A DNA stretch of 64,000 bases from contig MU832066.1 of the NCBI GenBank assembly GCA_029204225.1, positions 25,124 to 89,123 on the forward strand. The letters run 5' to 3'. Within the stretch, counting starts at the first letter, position 1; each line of letters opens with the position of its first letter. The DNA is from Diphasiastrum complanatum (Eukaryota; Streptophyta; Lycopodiopsida; Lycopodiales; Lycopodiaceae). Both the position numbers and the translations under genes were made by a program. The notes under the pieces are model-generated. The model did not search any database. It was not told the DNA's origin and saw only the letters and a program-made list of their open reading frames with translations. This document shows, one piece after another, positions 1 to 15,365 of this stretch.

Positions 1-4
1 TGCA

Positions 5-193
5 TTAGACGCAGCTACGTAGTGTAAGTAGTGAACGATGATCATCCTCTTCTGCAGTTTGGTGGGTAACATGCACAGTGAGATAGCGGGTCAATTGGGA
101 TTGGGATAGTGTACTTCTATTGACAAATCTTCCATCGGATGATGATGGCCGCAGCGGCAGTGAGGGTAGAGCAGGAAACTCAGACGAGGCCAT
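5..193 (-). other. Possible small coding exon, unidentified
   Basis: An uninterrupted minus-strand frame of 62 residues opens at 193 with MASSEFPALPSLPLRP and is rich in Ser, Leu and Pro. It lies about 290 bases from the SNARE-like fragment and faces away from it, as a divergent neighbour would. I recognise no family. It may be a first exon, a chance frame, or part of a gene outside the window. The stretch 194-477 holds nothing else I can name. Confidence 0.2.
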
Positions 194-477
194 CCCTTAC
201 AGTCCGATGCGGATAGCAACAGGAAGATTTGAGGCTAAGCTGTCCTAATTACTTGGCAGGGCGTATTCCATGCGCTTGCACAAACAATGACGATGAAAAT
301 GAGAATGAGGGAGGCAGAAAAAGGATCAAATCCTCTGCCCGGTGCCAGGATTCTAAACCTAACTTGCTAAGCATAACTTGTGAGTGGGACTTCTTGTTGG
401 AGTTATTTTCCTCTACATAGTGGCGTGTGGTGGTTGATCAATCCATTTCGTTATTATTTTACAATCCGAGATGGCAA

Positions 478-683
478 ATGGGGCTGTCAGACTCCTGGAT
501 GACTCCTGAATGGCTAATTTGGAGGAAGCCATGCGTCTGGCAGACGATGTGGCTGGCCGCGTTAACGAGTGCAATGCAATGATGGCATCCAAGGCAGATT
601 TGTCCAGAATTGTGTCAGTCGCACGCCGTAAAATCACCATGATGACAACCAAGGTTGACCGCCTTGAATCACTTTTGCCAAAT
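478..683 (+). pseudogene. SYP5-type Qc-SNARE, N-terminal exon fragment, frameshifted
   Basis: Plant SYP51/SYP52 are Qc-SNAREs of the late endosome and vacuole. Their N-terminus reads roughly S-D-S-W-M, then an E-A-x-x-L-A-D-D-I helix, then R-R-K-I-x-x-x-x-x-x-L-D-S-L-x-S-L-L. Here 478-504 reads MGLSDSWM in one frame. From 510 the next frame reads NLEEAMRLADDVAGRVNE, then VARRKITMMTTKVDRLESLL, ending near 683. The two parts sit in different frames, so a single-base shift near 505-520 separates them; an in-frame stop directly precedes the ATG at 510. A GTATTA at about 708 could be a splice donor. No SNARE motif or transmembrane tail was found downstream to 2.4 kb. It may be a pseudogene fragment, or a first exon carrying an assembly error. 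The family call rests on remembered motif similarity. Confidence 0.5.
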
Positions 684-1087
684 TCTCTAGCGAAATCTCA
701 AAGGAACGTATTACGTCAATTTTTTTTTCATCACTTGATTTTGTATGTGTCAGTTTTGTCTACTGAAAGGAAAACGCAATCTGATTTTGCAGAAACGTTT
801 CCAAAGAATCAGTAATGATTTTGGCACTGATTTTGCGTTTTTCAAAGAATCAGTAATGTGTCAGTTTTGGAAAACGCAATCTGATTTTAGATGGAATATA
901 AGTAAACGATCAAAGGCCCCACTCACACCCACATCCTACACACACACACACACACAGATTGCGTTGGTTTGGATCTAATTTTGGTCAGCGTTTACTAGCC
1001 TTCAACAACTATCGTGTCGGCGAATTGGTGATGGATCTCTGAATATTCTGAGGTAATTTTTCGTTTGTGTTGCCAAATATTATCGTA

Positions 1088-1236
1088 GAATATGACGGAG
1101 GTGTCTTTGATATGTATTATCGTGATGCGCATAATGCTCTGTGTTTTGCAAATAGCATATATAATATGACAGCGAGGTATTTTTGATATCTAATATGGTG
1201 ATAGCTCTGGTTTTGTGTGTTTTGCAAATGAATATG
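1088..1236. repeat. Imperfect tandem duplication, about 75 bp x 2
   Basis: Two diverged copies share AATATGAC, GAGGT, TTTTGATAT and TGTGTTTTGCAAAT in the same order, at about 1088-1161 and 1161-1236. No coding role is seen. Bases 684-1087 hold only short AT-rich duplications (GGAAAACGCAATCTGATTTT occurs near 770 and 869) and a short CA run near 940-957. Confidence 0.6.
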
Positions 1237-1284
1237 GTTTGTCGCTTTGTTGCAAGATACAATAGGGTTCGTTTCCGTAGCATT

Positions 1285-1400
1285 TCGGCTTGGCTTCTGC
1301 GTACCTGCTGAAGGGGATTTGGCTTTGGGCTTGGGTCCTGCGTACCTGCTGAAAGGAGATTTTGGCTCTCAGCTTGGCTTCTGCATGTCTGCTCGAGTGT
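1285..1400. repeat. Tandem repeat, about 45-bp unit, 2.5 copies
   Basis: The unit GCTTGGCTTCTGCGTACCTG followed by CTGAAAGGAGATTTGGCT recurs at about 1286, 1331 and 1374, with later copies diverged. The open frames across it on both strands come from the repeat and do not resemble a gene. Confidence 0.65.
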
Positions 1401-1995
1401 TTTGCCATCGTGAGGCCGGTGATAGGCGGTGCTCTTGCTTTCTTCATGCTTCATGGCGCTGCACAGGTGGTAGATCTGCGGAGCTTCCACGTTTTGTATT
1501 TTGTCAATGAGGTTGTTGGATAAAAAGGCTTGAAGTATCGAAGGCTATCAACAGTGCTTGAGGCTGTTGTTGATGGCAGGTCGTGCTTGAAGGATCGACT
1601 TAAGTAGTTTGTCGCTGCGTAGAGGACTTTGTCAGGAATTAGCATTGGCGACACTACTATTTAGCGAAACATTAGTGATTCTTTGGAAAACGCGTGGGAA
1701 TATGCATAGAAAAGTTAGACTTAGACATCAACTTGAACAGGTCTTTTTCTTAAGAGGCGTTTATATGGAAATAAGTTGCAACTTCTATCTCTTAAGGCAC
1801 CGTCGATAAGAATCAGTTGCTCTTTTTGGAGCTTTCCATCTAGAAATTGGTTAGGATTTCGGTTTCATTTTTAAGAAGTTGCAAAAGATGTTCTGGAGGC
1901 TTTTATGCACGTCAAGGTCGTGCTGTTCGCTTTAGGACTTCGTACTCTTTCGTAAACAGGCCAAAACTAAATGTGAAAGAGTCAAGATACTTCTC

Positions 1996-2253
1996 GGTTT
2001 CAAAGGTGCCAATGTGTTTGATGGGGCATAGGCTACAGAATAACTATTCCATATGGACGCTTGCACAAGATATGGTTTCAAAGGTGCCAATGTGTTTGAT
2101 GGGGCATAGGCTACAGAATAACTATTCCATATGGACGCTTGCACAAAGTATCTTGTAGAGTACGTTAACAAATTGATGGGGCATAGGCTACAGAATAACT
2201 ATTCCATATGGACACTTGCACAAAGTATCTTGTAGAGTACGTTAACAAATATA
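1996..2253. repeat. Minisatellite-like tandem repeat, 77-78 bp x 3
   Basis: GGTTTCAAAGGTGCCAATGT begins copies at 1996 and 2074, a 78-bp period. The third copy enters at TTGATGGGGCATAGGCTACA near 2173, 77 bp after its counterpart. Copies 2 and 3 also share a tail reading TATCTTGTAGAGTACGTTAA. Copies are almost identical, so the array is young. The surrounding 1,401-2,440 holds no gene I can support. Confidence 0.85.
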
Positions 2254-2440
2254 GATGAAACGCGTGTGAGAACACCTTAGGTTTGTGGTGGCAATGACTG
2301 CCATACTTGTGGAACATTGCAAATGTTGCATTGCTTATGGTGGCATTTAGATGAGGACTAAGCAAAGCTGCTTTTGATTTTTTTTTTAATTTTTGTCTCA
2401 ACCATTATCAAATTTCCTGTAACTTTAAATTCTTTGAAAT

Positions 2441-2510
2441 ACACATAGAGGGACTCAAACCCTCACTCTTTTGATATAAGTGTCACTTTCACATTAATCT
2501 CTCTCACCCG
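2441..2510 (-). repeat. tRNA-derived SINE-like fragment with a B box
   Basis: On the minus strand, 2464-2448 forms a perfect T-arm: stem GAGGG, 7-base loop TTTGAGT, stem CCCTC. It contains a B-box match GGTTTGAGTCC (2461-2451). Upstream on that strand a run rich in GTGAGAGAG could be a worn A-box region, but no full cloverleaf can be drawn. This fits a decayed tRNA-derived SINE better than a working tRNA. Length and ends are unknown. Confidence 0.3.
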
Positions 2511-2539
2511 CTGCCCGCCGACACTATTGCTTTCCCAAT

Positions 2540-3390
2540 TTATGTTTTTCTCCAATTTCCATTGTGGCGGAAACCCTCCATCATCAGCTGAATTGGAAGC
2601 AACCTCCAAGAATAGCTTTTATCTGAGTAGACATGAACGTCAATACCATGTCTTCAATATCTTGATGTGTGTCTACGATGAGGCTCTTCCATGTCATATA
2701 CATGCAAACTCTCTCTCTTTCTTTCAAACGGAACAAGGACTTCTGAAAACCAAAATGGCCACCAACAGGAGAGGAATGAGCATCAAGAAGGAGCTGTGGA
2801 CGTATGTCGAGAGTGCTGGGAATACATAACGAACCATAGTGAAACAAACGATGATTAACAATGGAATAAACCTGGTGAGGGTGAGAGGAAGGACGAGAGG
2901 CAGACGACATAACATCACGAAAGTCTGGACATGTGGCATAAGCCTGAGGAAGATCATCATACCAAGAGTGGGGAGACGTAACGAGACTGTAAGTAAGAGC
3001 AGGTAAACGAGACAGAGCATCAGTAGCAGCGTTACTTTTACCAGGCTTATAATGAATATCAAAATGAAAGGACTGTAAAAACTGAAGCCAACGGTACTGA
3101 CGATCACTAAGATCCTTTTATATATACAAATAACGAAGTGATTGGTGATCAGTAAAAACATCAAACGGAACACGATACAGATAATGACGCCACTTCTTCA
3201 AAGCAAAAATGACAGCAAGCAACTCTTTTTCATGAGTGGAATAGTGCTGCTCATACGAACGAAGACGACGGGATTCATATGCAATAACACACTGATGCTA
3301 ACATAACAAAGCACCTAATCCTGTGGAACTAGCATCAGTCTCAACAGCAAAACGCTGCGACAAATCTGAAAGACATAAAACAGGGGTCTA
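2540..3390 (-). mobile_element. Ty3/Gypsy fragment: RNase H and integrase N-terminus (fossil)
   Basis: Read on the minus strand from 3390 down, the sequence shows the RNase H landmarks of Gypsy elements: YSTHEKELLAVIFALKKWRHY, FTDHQSLRYL and KSNAATDALSRLP. The integrase N-terminal region follows, with ending motif GHFGFQKS. No LTR, gag or RT accompanies it. The fragment is broken in a handful of places and looks old. It abuts a Copia fragment of the opposite strand at about 3395. Confidence 0.85.
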
Positions 3391-3394
3391 AATC

Positions 3395-3683
3395 TAAGAT
3401 ACCAAAATGGTATGAAAAGATCGTGAAGGACGCAAAGCTAAACCAACCAAGATCTAGCACACAAGAAGAAGTGAAAAGATCAATGCGTGAAAGGAAGCCT
3501 CCCGATCGCTATCATGTGAACTATGCCCTAATGAGTGACATATTGAAGTGTCGAGAGCCATCAACCTTTGATGAGGCAAAGGATCACAAAGAGTGGCAAA
3601 GGACAATGGAAGAGGAGATGGAGTCCATCCAGAGGCATAATACGTGGGAGTTAGTTGATCTACCAAGACACTTTATTTTTTGA
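3395..3683 (+). mobile_element. Copia fragment at the start of reverse transcriptase (fossil)
   Basis: The frame reads IPKWYEK, then RSMRERKPPDRY, then EPSTFDEAKDHKEWQRTMEEE, then NTWELVDLP. These are the hinge between integrase and reverse transcriptase and the RT N-terminus of plant Copia elements. Nothing of the RT core follows. The fragment carries no LTR. Its short reading frame is open throughout, suggesting a moderate age or a recent capture. Confidence 0.88.
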
Positions 3684-4073
3684 TACCTATAGTCTTTCAT
3701 TTCTCTCATACATTTTGGTATGTTGGTAGGAGATAGTGTCTTGAAACAACTTAAATAATCTCTATCTTGAAATTGTTTCGACAAGCTGTCAACTATAGCA
3801 CGAGAAAAGGAGGGGAGAGCCGTCCTCAATAGGATTCTCGACCCCCATAAGCGCAGGTTGTGTAGAGGCCAAACAAGACGAAGGCACGATAGGCAGATCG
3901 ATATGAATAAGAACAAGGGAGGCTTGCAAGGGGCTCCCAATCCGTGCAACCAATGGTTGAGCTTGAGCAGTGAGTGGAACATGTAGTGTAGTCAGGTTAT
4001 CTTTTTAGATTTGCTTGTAAATGACAAATGTGCTTCTAATTCACTTTCGTTTTTATCTTGGACATCATCTTCA
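3684..4073. other. Unassigned spacer
   Basis: About 390 bases without a recognisable gene. A minus-strand frame across 3,700-3,980 is open for over 100 codons but matches nothing I know. By position it may be retroelement debris. Confidence 0.4.
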
Positions 4074-4616
4074 TCGAATAAAATAACATTTTTTTGCAAG
4101 CGTTTTTTTTTCTTTTGAAAGTTTGTTGAATTTATTTTTTATGGCATGAATTACTAGTTGCAAAACATCATAAATACTATTTATGGCACCATGATGACTT
4201 AACCATTTAATCATGCTAATCTTAGTCAACTTTAAAATCTTATTCTTGTAATGAGCATAAAAGTGAGTGCCTCTTACAACTATGGGCAAAGAAAGCAACT
4301 ATGGCATTAACTAGAGCATCAAATAATTTTGAAAACTGTAATTTAGATTTTTTACCCGATCATGCAAGATTGCACCTATTAGTAATGCAATGAATATTTG
4401 AAAAGAAAGGGCAAATGTTTTTCAACCTAGTGGCAACTCCTGTCACGGACCTTAACATGACTCTAGCTCTATTAGATCCAAAATTTCACAAACTTCATAA
4501 TGTCTAGATTTGGGGCATGAACAACTCTTATGATTGCATCAAAATTTGCTTCAACATTTTCACTTTTTAAGAAAATAAGACACTTATAAGATGTTATAGG
4601 ATTATAGGTGTCAATG
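4074..4616 (-). pseudogene. hAT-family transposase remnant (DUF4371 type)
   Basis: The minus strand from about 4487 reads RVMLRSVTGVATRLKNICPF, then SNIHCITNRCNLA. A changed frame then gives FDALVNAIVAFFAHSCKRHS, and further on MIKWLSHHGAINSIYDVLQL. This order (G-S-D-G-A-x-V-M, G-V-A-x-R-L-K, I-H-C-I-x-H-R-x-N-L, then R-W-L-S-H) is that of hAT transposases of the DUF4371/ZNF862-like group. Stops (for example after RCNLA) and at least two frame changes show it is dead. No terminal inverted repeats or 8-bp target duplication were identified, so the ends are approximate. Confidence 0.65.
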
Positions 4617-5064
4617 ATATATTACTGATGACTTCTTGTCAGAAATTTATGTGGATTTATCAACCATCAATCCAAAGAAGAGACATTTTTTTATCTTTCT
4701 AGAATAGACTAGCAAAGTGTGTCCGTCGTTGACGGGCGAGGGCGGACGATCTGGGTGACGGCCGATGATTAGGATGGCGGCCGATGGTTTAGTAAGAAAG
4801 CCGATGGTCGTTGACGGGGGTGTGCTCGCCAAAGGGGGACATATAGATGCGGCCAAAATTAGTTCGTCGATCCTTTGGTGGGGGGTGTTTTGGATGGATT
4901 GTGGAGGGGAGGATCACAGGGTTTAGTGGAGTGTGGGGTCCGTCGGGAACGGAAGGAGGTCCGATGTCAAATGTGGACCAAAGTCGAATGACGGGCCAAA
5001 GTCCAATGTGGCCATGATTAGGTGCAGGGCTACCATGAGATTATAATACCGTAAACAAGAGGTT

Positions 5065-5068
<4 letters not shown>
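4617..5068. other. Unassigned GC-richer spacer
   Basis: The stretch 4,700-5,000 is richer in G than its surroundings and repeats GGCCGATG-like words, giving weak internal similarity. No gene, tRNA or transposon end is recognised. Confidence 0.4.

Positions 5069-5132
<64 letters not shown>
5069..5132. repeat. (GA)n microsatellite
   Basis: An uninterrupted GA run of about 32 units sits exactly at the left edge of the Gypsy integrase fragment, so it marks or caused the junction. The hydrophobic and Arg-Glu-rich frames across it are artefacts of the repeat. Confidence 0.97.
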
Positions 5133-5134
<2 letters not shown>

Positions 5135-6236
5135 TACAGCATATTCAGCAGTTGTACAGAACCATTGTTGATCGTCATCGGCTTGTTGAGTTTGCAAAGG
5201 GAGATACTGTTTTTCTCTGGTTACGCTTTGCTCGCCATGGTTTTGTGCAGGGTCTTGCTTCTACTGAGAAGCTTGCACCGCGCTATTATGGGCCTTTTCA
5301 GATTCTTGAGCGCCTCAGTCCAGTTACATATCGTCTTGAGTTACCTGCTGCTACTCGGGCTTGTGATATCTTTCATGTCAGTTTATTACGTGCTGCTATT
5401 GAGGATGATGCTCCTCGAGATTCCTCATTTCTTACAGAGCTTTTTCCATTCCTGTCAGCTGCTATTTTACAGGTGCGCTTATTGCATAGTCGTCGCCATC
5501 GGCAGGTTCAGTTTTTGGTCCAGTGGGATGGTCGTCCTATTGAGGAGGCTACTTGGGAGCCTATTGATGTTTTTTATCATACCCCTATCCTGGCTGATCA
5601 GGCTCGATCACTTGCAGCTACCATTGCTTTTCGGGATGCTTCGGCTTCTCTTGATGTTCTTTTATCAGATGGAATATCTTGATGCAGTACTTTTCTCTGG
5701 CACTGGTTCTTATCTTATTTTGCCTACATTGGGGACAATGTTCTTTATAGCCAGGGAGAGTTACGGACTACATGATACAAGCCTACTGGGCTACTCTGCA
5801 TATATTCCGCAGGCCTCTACATTTACTGTTGGTTATGTATATTTCTGGTTACGCATTTTATATTAGTCATGTACAGGCCCCAGAGCCTTTTTATATGCTT
5901 ATGACCCGCACTGGGTCCTTTTTTATGACATTGACTGGCCTTGGGCCCTTATTATATGGTTATATGTGGAGTGGGGGCCCGTAGGAGGGCGCACTATTTT
6001 CCCTCCACATTTTGCCTCCCTTTACTTTTGAATTTCTATTTTACGGTTCATTGGTAGGGTATTTATATGGGCAAATATTTGTACACTCATTTTTCAGATT
6101 ATTGATTGGTATTGCTTGGGCTCTTCGTGGGAGAACCTATTGTCTTGTCTATTGCTTGTAGGGCTTTAGTCTATTGCTATCTTTTATGCTTCATTGATTA
6201 AACACCTGAGATTTTGATCATAACTACTCCCCATTG
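5133..6236 (+). mobile_element. Ty3/Gypsy chromovirus 3' part: integrase C-terminus, chromodomain and probable LTR (fossil)
   Basis: The frame 5152-5682 gives the C-terminal integrase barrel (GDTVFLWLR, LAPRYYGPFQILERLSPVTY, IFHVSLLRAA). A chromodomain follows (QFLVQWDGRPIEEATWEPID), which places it among chromodomain-bearing Gypsy elements. The roughly 550 bases after the stop contain a TATTTATATGGGC box and a T-rich, TTGTCT-rich tail as expected for a 3' LTR, but its exact ends are not settled. The chromodomain is known to steer integration to marked chromatin. The coding part here looks intact; the element as a whole is a fragment. Confidence 0.8.
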
Positions 6237-9200
6237 GATCAAAGCTCGTACTACATCGATACTATCCAAACCAATTAGGTTAGATTTTAAAGTTATTTTA
6301 TGATGAATTTAGATAAGCCCTAAAATGGTTAGATCCAAGCTACTAATGTATAAATATATGATGGTTTCTCCATCAAATTATGAGTAAAAATTTGGTTTCC
6401 ATCTACCAAAGTTGTTGGTGATCCATGTGCTTGATATTTGCTATTTGTGTTAAGTGCTTTGCAATAGTGGGATTGATTATCGAGTTAAGGTATTGTACTC
6501 TGCCTGTGGCCGTCCATACTTTCACACATGTGAAGGATATTTCAAGAATTTGAGCCTTAAAGTGGAGTTCAAGCCAAGGTGAAGCCATGAAACACTAAAT
6601 TGGTTGGTGTTTTTGCTATAGGATCTCAATTGCATCCATTCAAGGTGCTTTCTCCATCATTTCAAACATTTATTGGAGTCTTTTTGTTGTATTTTCAATA
6701 TGGTATTAGAGCTGTGTTATGAAATGAGCTAAATTCTTGCAATTTGATTCACTAGCATCATAGATTTTGATCAATTCAAGCATTATGTGATTATCTATGA
6801 TTTGTATCTCCATTCTTGATCAAATCAAGTGAAGAGAAGTCTTGTAAGATCTGATCTACATGTGTTTAGGCCTCTAAAACCAAGATCAATCCACTTCTTA
6901 TCAACAAGACCAAGTTATCAAGTTTTGCTTGCCTACTTACATTTGATTCAAAGCGAGTTTTGGAGACAATATCAAGGAGTAGCATTCAAGCATTGAAGAC
7001 GTAGAAGAATCAAAAATTTTGGAGATGATTTAGGCTATTCTTAGGTGTATGAGAGACCTCCTAAGAGTGATTTAGGTTCAGTCCAAAGCATTTTGCATTT
7101 ACTCATCATTAAGATCATTTTTTTTTTTGTCAAAATTGTGATCTTTGTAGCTTGGACTTGGAAAGTAGATTGTTTTCATTCTTATATAAAGGTTCAACTT
7201 GATATTATAAGAGTGATTTAGAGTGGCATTTATGTGTAATTAGATCATCTTTTTTCAGGTTGATTGGATCTTTATAAGCCTTCTGAAATTTAGATCAAGG
7301 AGGAGTCAATTTGGGTCATTTTTCTACATCAAACAAGCTAGTTTCATTTTGTATCTTTTGCAATAAAATGATTGAGCTCAAGATCAAGTAGAATCTTGTT
7401 GAGATTTCATTTGTTGATCATTCTCAGGTCCCTAGATAGTGGGATAGCTAGTACTTGCATCCTTTCTATTGTGTATCCATTCTTATAGACTCAATTTAAA
7501 TCCACTAAATACAAGAAGAGGTTGTATTAAAATGAATGTAGCCAATGAACTCCTAAAGGAAGTCGGAAAGTGTACCTTGGCTCAAGAGGCTTGGGATTCA
7601 CTTCAAAAGGTTTATGAGTCAAAGAACACTACAAGGCTGCTTGCCTTGAAGCATCAAATCTTTCAAAGCTACCAAAAGAAAGGAGAGAGTCCTTATTTAT
7701 ATGTTCTAAGGGTCAAGGAGTTAAACAAAGAATTTTCTTTTATAGGAGAATCTATAAAGGAAGATGAGCTTGTACAACTAATACTAATCCTGAATGGCCT
7801 TTGTGTAAATTTCTCTAACTTGGTGCAAGGATATGCCATAATGAGAAAGTTGCCATCACTTGAAGACCTCCAAGGTGTCCTCATGGCCGAGGAGAATAGG
7901 AGACAACACTTCAATGCAAGGATGGATAAGCTTTCTATCCATGATGGAGATGATCAAGCACTCTTCACCAAGGGCAAAGGAAAAACCAAGAACAAGGGAG
8001 CCACATTCAAGGAGAGTCAAGCAAATATTGAAGATGAAGATGGATCTTCAACTCCAACTCCAAGCAAGACCAAGAAGGACAAATCCAACATCAAATGCTA
8101 TTGTTGTAGCAAGATGGGGCACTATGCCTTAGAATGCTTCAAGAGGAAGCAAGCACAAGATCAAGCCAATTGGACAAGAGGAAGAAGAGAGTTTTCATGA
8201 GGACTCACTCATGATGTCAACTTTTTCATCATCAAGTCTCAAAGGTGAAGATCATTGGTGGATAGATAGTGGGGCTAGCTCCCACATGTCAGGTAAAAGG
8301 GAGTATTTCTCTAAGCTTACACCTTATGTAGGACATATAAAGTCCATGTTTATAGCAAATGATCATGAATGTAAAGTTGAAGGTGTGGTATCCATTCCCT
8401 TATTCTTAGGATCTTCCAAGAAGACTAAGATAGAAGGTGTTCTCCTCATTCCTAGCATCACTAAGAATTTGCCTAGTGTTGGCCAACTTTTAAATCATGG
8501 TTTCATTGTAGAGTTCTCTATTAATGTATGTGACATCAAGAATAATGGGAATATCATAGCAAGAGGAACAAGGTTTGGAAGGTGGTGACAATTCAAGCTT
8601 TCAACTTCCATTTTCTTATTCACAAAGATTGAATGGAATGCACGACCCATTCACTCTTGAATTTCCAAGGAATGAAGACCTTCATTGGAAGGATGCCAAA
8701 TTGGAGTTCATTGTTTTGTTGGATGAAGTAAAGATGGTGACATTTCAAGCTTTGGTTTATGTGCTTCATAAAAAAGTTGGATCTTATGGAGGTTTGCTAT
8801 TTTTCATGTTTATTTTGAGGAGGAGACTCTCATTTTGCAGCCCAAGGTGTTCATTCAACAACTTACCAAAGACAAAGCTTGGATCTTGAAGATAATCCTT
8901 ATTGAGCTCTCACTACATTTGAGAACTTGGAGCTCAAACCATGTTCTTATTGTGATGTGTGATCATACTCACGCCACACAACAAGGATTTGAAAATTATG
9001 TTATTTTTATGCATATATTAATTATTGATCCAGAATAATCTCATCAAGCTAAATTGTGAGGAGGAGTGTTAAAATTTCACAATGTTTTTGGTCATATGAC
9101 TTGTAATTGGTAAGATGGCCATGTAATTGGATGCCACACGTTCCAAATAGCATAGGATGCTTTTCCAAAGCTTTATTCTACATTCTACTTTGTAATGACA

Positions 9201-9751
9201 CCTTTGAAATAAGGCCAAAAAGTGCTTAGATAGGGTAGAGAGAAAATAGGACCCAAAAATAGCATGTTTTTCATTGTTTTTGGATCTCAAGATCAAGACT
9301 CCTAATTAGGGTGGATCCAATGATCAATTAGGTTAGATGTTACGGTTAGGTTATGATGAATTCAGAGAAGGCCTAAAATGATCATATCCGAGCTACTAAT
9401 GTATAAATATGTGATGGTTTCTCCATCAAATTATGAGTAAAAATTTGGTTTTCCATCTACCAATGTTGTTGGTGATCCATATGCTTGATATTTGCTATTT
9501 GTGTTGAGTGCTTTGCAATAGTGGGATTGATTAGCAAGTTAAGGTACTGTACTCTGCCTGTGGCAATCCGTACTTTCATACGTGTGAGGGATATCGCAAG
9601 AATTTGAGTCTTAAAGTGGAGTTCAAGCCAAGGTGAAGCTAGGAAACACTAAATTGGTTGGTATTTTTGCTATAGGATCTCAATTGGATTCATTCAAGGT
9701 GCTTTCTCCATCATTTCAAACATTTATTGGAGTCTTTTGGCTGTATTTTCA
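6237..9751 (+). mobile_element. Copia element with two LTRs, gag and protease only (fossil)
   Basis: A long direct repeat joins 6,237-6,697 (5' LTR remnant) with 9,067-9,751 (3' LTR, TGTTAAAATTTC to TTTTCA). Shared text such as ACCTTGGCTTGAACTCCACT (complement) is about 7-8% different by eye, so the insertion is fairly old. The primer site TGGTATTAGAGC starts at 6,701, and a purine tract GAGGAGGAG precedes 9,067. Inside are gag (about 7,469-8,200; zinc knuckle CYCCSKMGHYALEC) and the protease start (about 8,250; WWIDSGASSHMSG). I see no integrase or RT core between protease and 3' LTR, so this is a shortened, non-autonomous-looking copy. Overall it is broken, with a few breaks in the coding part. 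Confidence 0.85.
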
Positions 9752-10418
9752 ATAGCTTGTTGACTGAGTTGTATGCCTTGCTTGGGTGGAAGTCACTTGT
9801 TTATGGCTGTCCAATCTGGTGTGGCGCCAGGGTGGCTTCCAGTGCTCATGAAGCTTTGAGTTGGTTAAGTCTGATATGAGTCAAACGACTTGCTTGGAAT
9901 GGATTCTACTCATTTGTAATGAAGCTTCGAGTTGGTTAAGTTTGATTGAAGTCGGGTGGCTTGCTTGGAGGGAAGCTACTTCCGAAGGGACTCTTGATCT
10001 GGTATGGTGTCAGGTTGGCTCTCAATGTTGGTTTTAAAACTTCAAGTCGGTTAAGTCTGATTTTTGTTGATGAGTTGGCTACTTGTATGTCGAGTGGGTT
10101 TGGACTACTAGTGTTGAAACCTGAGAAGCTAAGTCCTGGTTCCCAGTTCCCTTTGGAATGCTTTCACTACAGTCCAAGTACTTGAAGTAAGGCTGAAGAT
10201 GATGCATTTCATCGAGGTTACATCTAGTTAGATGACTTTATCCTTCTAGAGAAATGACAAGTTGTTAAATCTGACTATAAGGCTGTGTTTTATTTTCAAA
10301 AAAGCCCTATGCAATTCATGAACAACTTGTTGTTTGTCCGTGGCTGGCTGGGTCATCCTTCGGCATCTCATGTTGGTTAGATCTTGTCCATTGGTTAGTG
10401 TGACATTATTGGCAATGT
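9752..10418. other. Spacer with degenerate direct repeats
   Basis: The phrase GAGTTGGTTAAGTCTGAT recurs with changes near 9,858, 9,930 and 10,033, each followed by a GGCTTGCTTGGA-like word in the first two. This suggests an old tandem repeat of about 75-105 bp. No gene is recognised. The sequence continues after 15,365 as the other side of the Copia insertion. Confidence 0.5.
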
Positions 10419-10423
10419 GTCTG
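10419..10423. repeat. Target-site duplication GTCTG, left copy
   Basis: GTCTG directly precedes the 5' LTR at 10,424 and is repeated exactly at 15,361-15,365 directly after the 3' LTR. It marks one clean insertion event. Confidence 0.93.
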
Positions 10424-15360
<4,937 letters not shown>

Positions 15361-15365
15361 GTCTG
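15361..15365. repeat. Target-site duplication GTCTG, right copy
   Basis: Exact match of 10,419-10,423, directly after the LTR end CACCAACA. Confidence 0.93.

Noticed and set aside
1080-1490. 136-codon minus-strand frame
   Set aside because: It spans two tandem repeats and shows no family resemblance.
2441-2520. Functional tRNA gene
   Set aside because: Only the T-arm folds; no acceptor, D or anticodon arm could be drawn.
2724-3173. 149-codon very hydrophobic minus-strand frame
   Set aside because: It is a shifted reading of the Gypsy RNase H region, whose motifs lie in another frame.
5066-5866. 266-codon hydrophobic frame that looks like a membrane protein
   Set aside because: It begins in the GA microsatellite and overlaps, in another frame, the clear Gypsy integrase and chromodomain; the hydrophobicity is a frame artefact.
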